Of a stretch of 64,000 nucleotides of DNA, positions 63,233-64,000 are shown one piece after another. The first letter of the stretch is position 1. The number at the start of each line of letters is the position of its first letter. The stretch is from CAXBNB01 sp040151475 (GTDB taxonomy: Bacteria > Bacteroidota > Bacteroidia > Cytophagales > Cyclobacteriaceae): NCBI RefSeq assembly GCF_040151475.1, contig NZ_JBDKWG010000102.1, positions 1-64,000 on the forward strand. Reading direction: 5' to 3'. Made by a program: the position numbers and the translations under genes. The notes under the pieces are model-generated. The model made no database searches. It saw only the letters and a list, made by a program, of their open reading frames with translations, and was not told the DNA's origin.

Positions 63233-64000
63233 TAGTTCCTCATATTCTTAAGTTTGTCCACTTCAAGCAACTTAATCTTACTGGCTTTTATTTCTATCAG
63301 ACCTTCTTCCTTAAAGTCGGACAATGTACGGATAACTGATTCCGGAGAAGTCCCAACAATGTTCGCCAAATCTTCTCTGGAAATGCTCATTTCGAAAGTT
63401 TCCTGTCCTTCTTCTTCAAATTTTTTCTTAAGGTAAATCAATGATTCGGCCACTCTTTTTCTCACCGAATTATAGGCTAGTTTCAATAACCTTTCTTCGA
63501 TTTCCATTAGGTTGTTGGAAATCATTTTTATGAATCGGTTGGCTACATCCCGGTTGCTGCTGAGCAAGTTGAAAAAATCCTGCTTTGGTATGGTGCAAAT
63601 TTCTGATTCCTCCAGTGCCATAGCTGATTCATTGTACACCATCTCTTCCAGCAAAGACATATAGCCTATAAAATCTCCTTCTTTGTACAAGCCGGTTATA
63701 TATTCTTTTCCGTCGGTGTTGGTTTTATAGGTTTTTACCTTACCACTATTGATGAAATACAAACCATGTGGCAGATTACCTTCATAAAAAATAATCTCCT
63801 TCTTCTTAAATTTCCTAAGCGACCTTTCTTCTGAGAGTCGATTTAACTGATTTATACCACGAGCTTCATCTATAAACTCATTTAAACCTTCAAGATTTGG
63901 CGTATAATCTTTTTTAAACATTTTATGTTTTCTCAGACGGGTTTCGATCACATCCAGCAACTCAATATCATCAAAAGGCTTGGTAATATAATCGTCTGCA
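63232..64000 (-). CDS. Response regulator fused to Crp/Fnr regulator (5' part missing)
   Basis: The gene runs off the window edge. The first residues visible, ADDYITKPFDDIELLDVIETRLRKHK, are the end of a CheY-like receiver domain (the KPF motif after the last strand). A linker, a cyclic-nucleotide-binding-type barrel (IIFYEGNLPHGLYFINSGKVKTYK) and a Crp-type helix-turn-helix (ISREDLANIVGTSPESVIRTLSDFKEEGLIEI) follow. The frame is continuous to 64000, so this is one fused protein: phosphorylation may control a Crp-type DNA-binding module. The aspartate that is phosphorylated lies outside the window. Confidence 0.88.
   Translation of the reverse strand, partial: ADDYITKPFDDIELLDVIETRLRKHKMFKKDYTPNLEGLNEFIDEARGINQLNRLSEERSLRKFKKKEIIFYEGNLPHGLYFINSGKVKTYKTNTDGKEYITGLYKEGDFIGYMSLLEEMVYNESAMALEESEICTIPKQDFFNLLSSNRDVANRFIKMISNNLMEIEERLLKLAYNSVRKRVAESLIYLKKKFEEEGQETFEMSISREDLANIVGTSPESVIRTLSDFKEEGLIEIKASKIKLLEVDKLKNMRN

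Noticed and set aside
1..64000. CRISPR array or intact insertion sequence
   Set aside because: No regularly spaced direct repeats and no transposase were seen on reading through the window.

Overview
The window looks like a chromosomal segment of an AT-rich Bacteroidota bacterium, most likely of the Cytophagales type. The signs are three SusC/SusD pairs with STN-type SusC proteins and their sigma/FecR regulators, the pheT - coiled-coil gene - zapA - rny order, a PorE-like type IX secretion protein, and a tRNA promoter that fits the Bacteroidota consensus TTG-N19-TAnnTTTG exactly. No rRNA, CRISPR array or intact insertion sequence was seen.

Region 1 (about 1-4,800) is accessory DNA beside a tRNA-Ser(UGA) gene. 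It holds a tyrosine recombinase, an excisionase-like small helix-turn-helix gene, and a divergent three-gene cassette: a Bacteroidota-specific protein of unknown function, a DUF5675 protein fused to a membrane tail, and a tiny membrane protein. To its left lies an unusually GC-rich, hairpin-rich stretch with no convincing gene. Region 2 (4,900-22,050) is mostly housekeeping. It carries an acyl-CoA thioesterase, a carboxyltransferase, a Na+/H+ antiporter, an overlapping hemJ-SCO1-cytochrome c operon divergent from a Crp/Fnr gene, fadH, rny, zapA and pheT. It ends with an ECF41-type sigma factor and its carboxymuconolactone-decarboxylase-like partner, each behind the same TGTCACA-N16-TGTC promoter.

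Region 3 (22,100-51,770) is a block of three consecutive polysaccharide-utilisation units, all read right to left and each starting sigma - FecR - SusC - SusD. The rightmost unit has no enzymes and is followed by a decayed carbohydrate-esterase copy. The middle unit carries a GH36/raffinose-synthase-like enzyme, a DUF1080 protein, a SASA-type esterase and a PhoD-like phosphoesterase. The left unit ends with a GH28-like beta-helix protein. In all three, the fecR-susC gap carries, on the opposite strand, a TAnnTTTG box over the susC start codon, then a stem-loop, then an intrinsic terminator. This predicts three antisense RNAs of about 106-113 nt covering each susC leader, and it is the most striking signal in the window. 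Each susD is also followed by a stem-loop.

Region 4 (52,000-64,000) is core-like again. It holds an AraC/O6-alkylguanine methyltransferase fusion, an M1 peptidase, HupE/UreJ and MscS membrane proteins, a DUF6702 protein, the PorE-like protein, a TerC protein, an ABC exporter, and the 3' part of a response-regulator/Crp fusion gene cut by the window edge.
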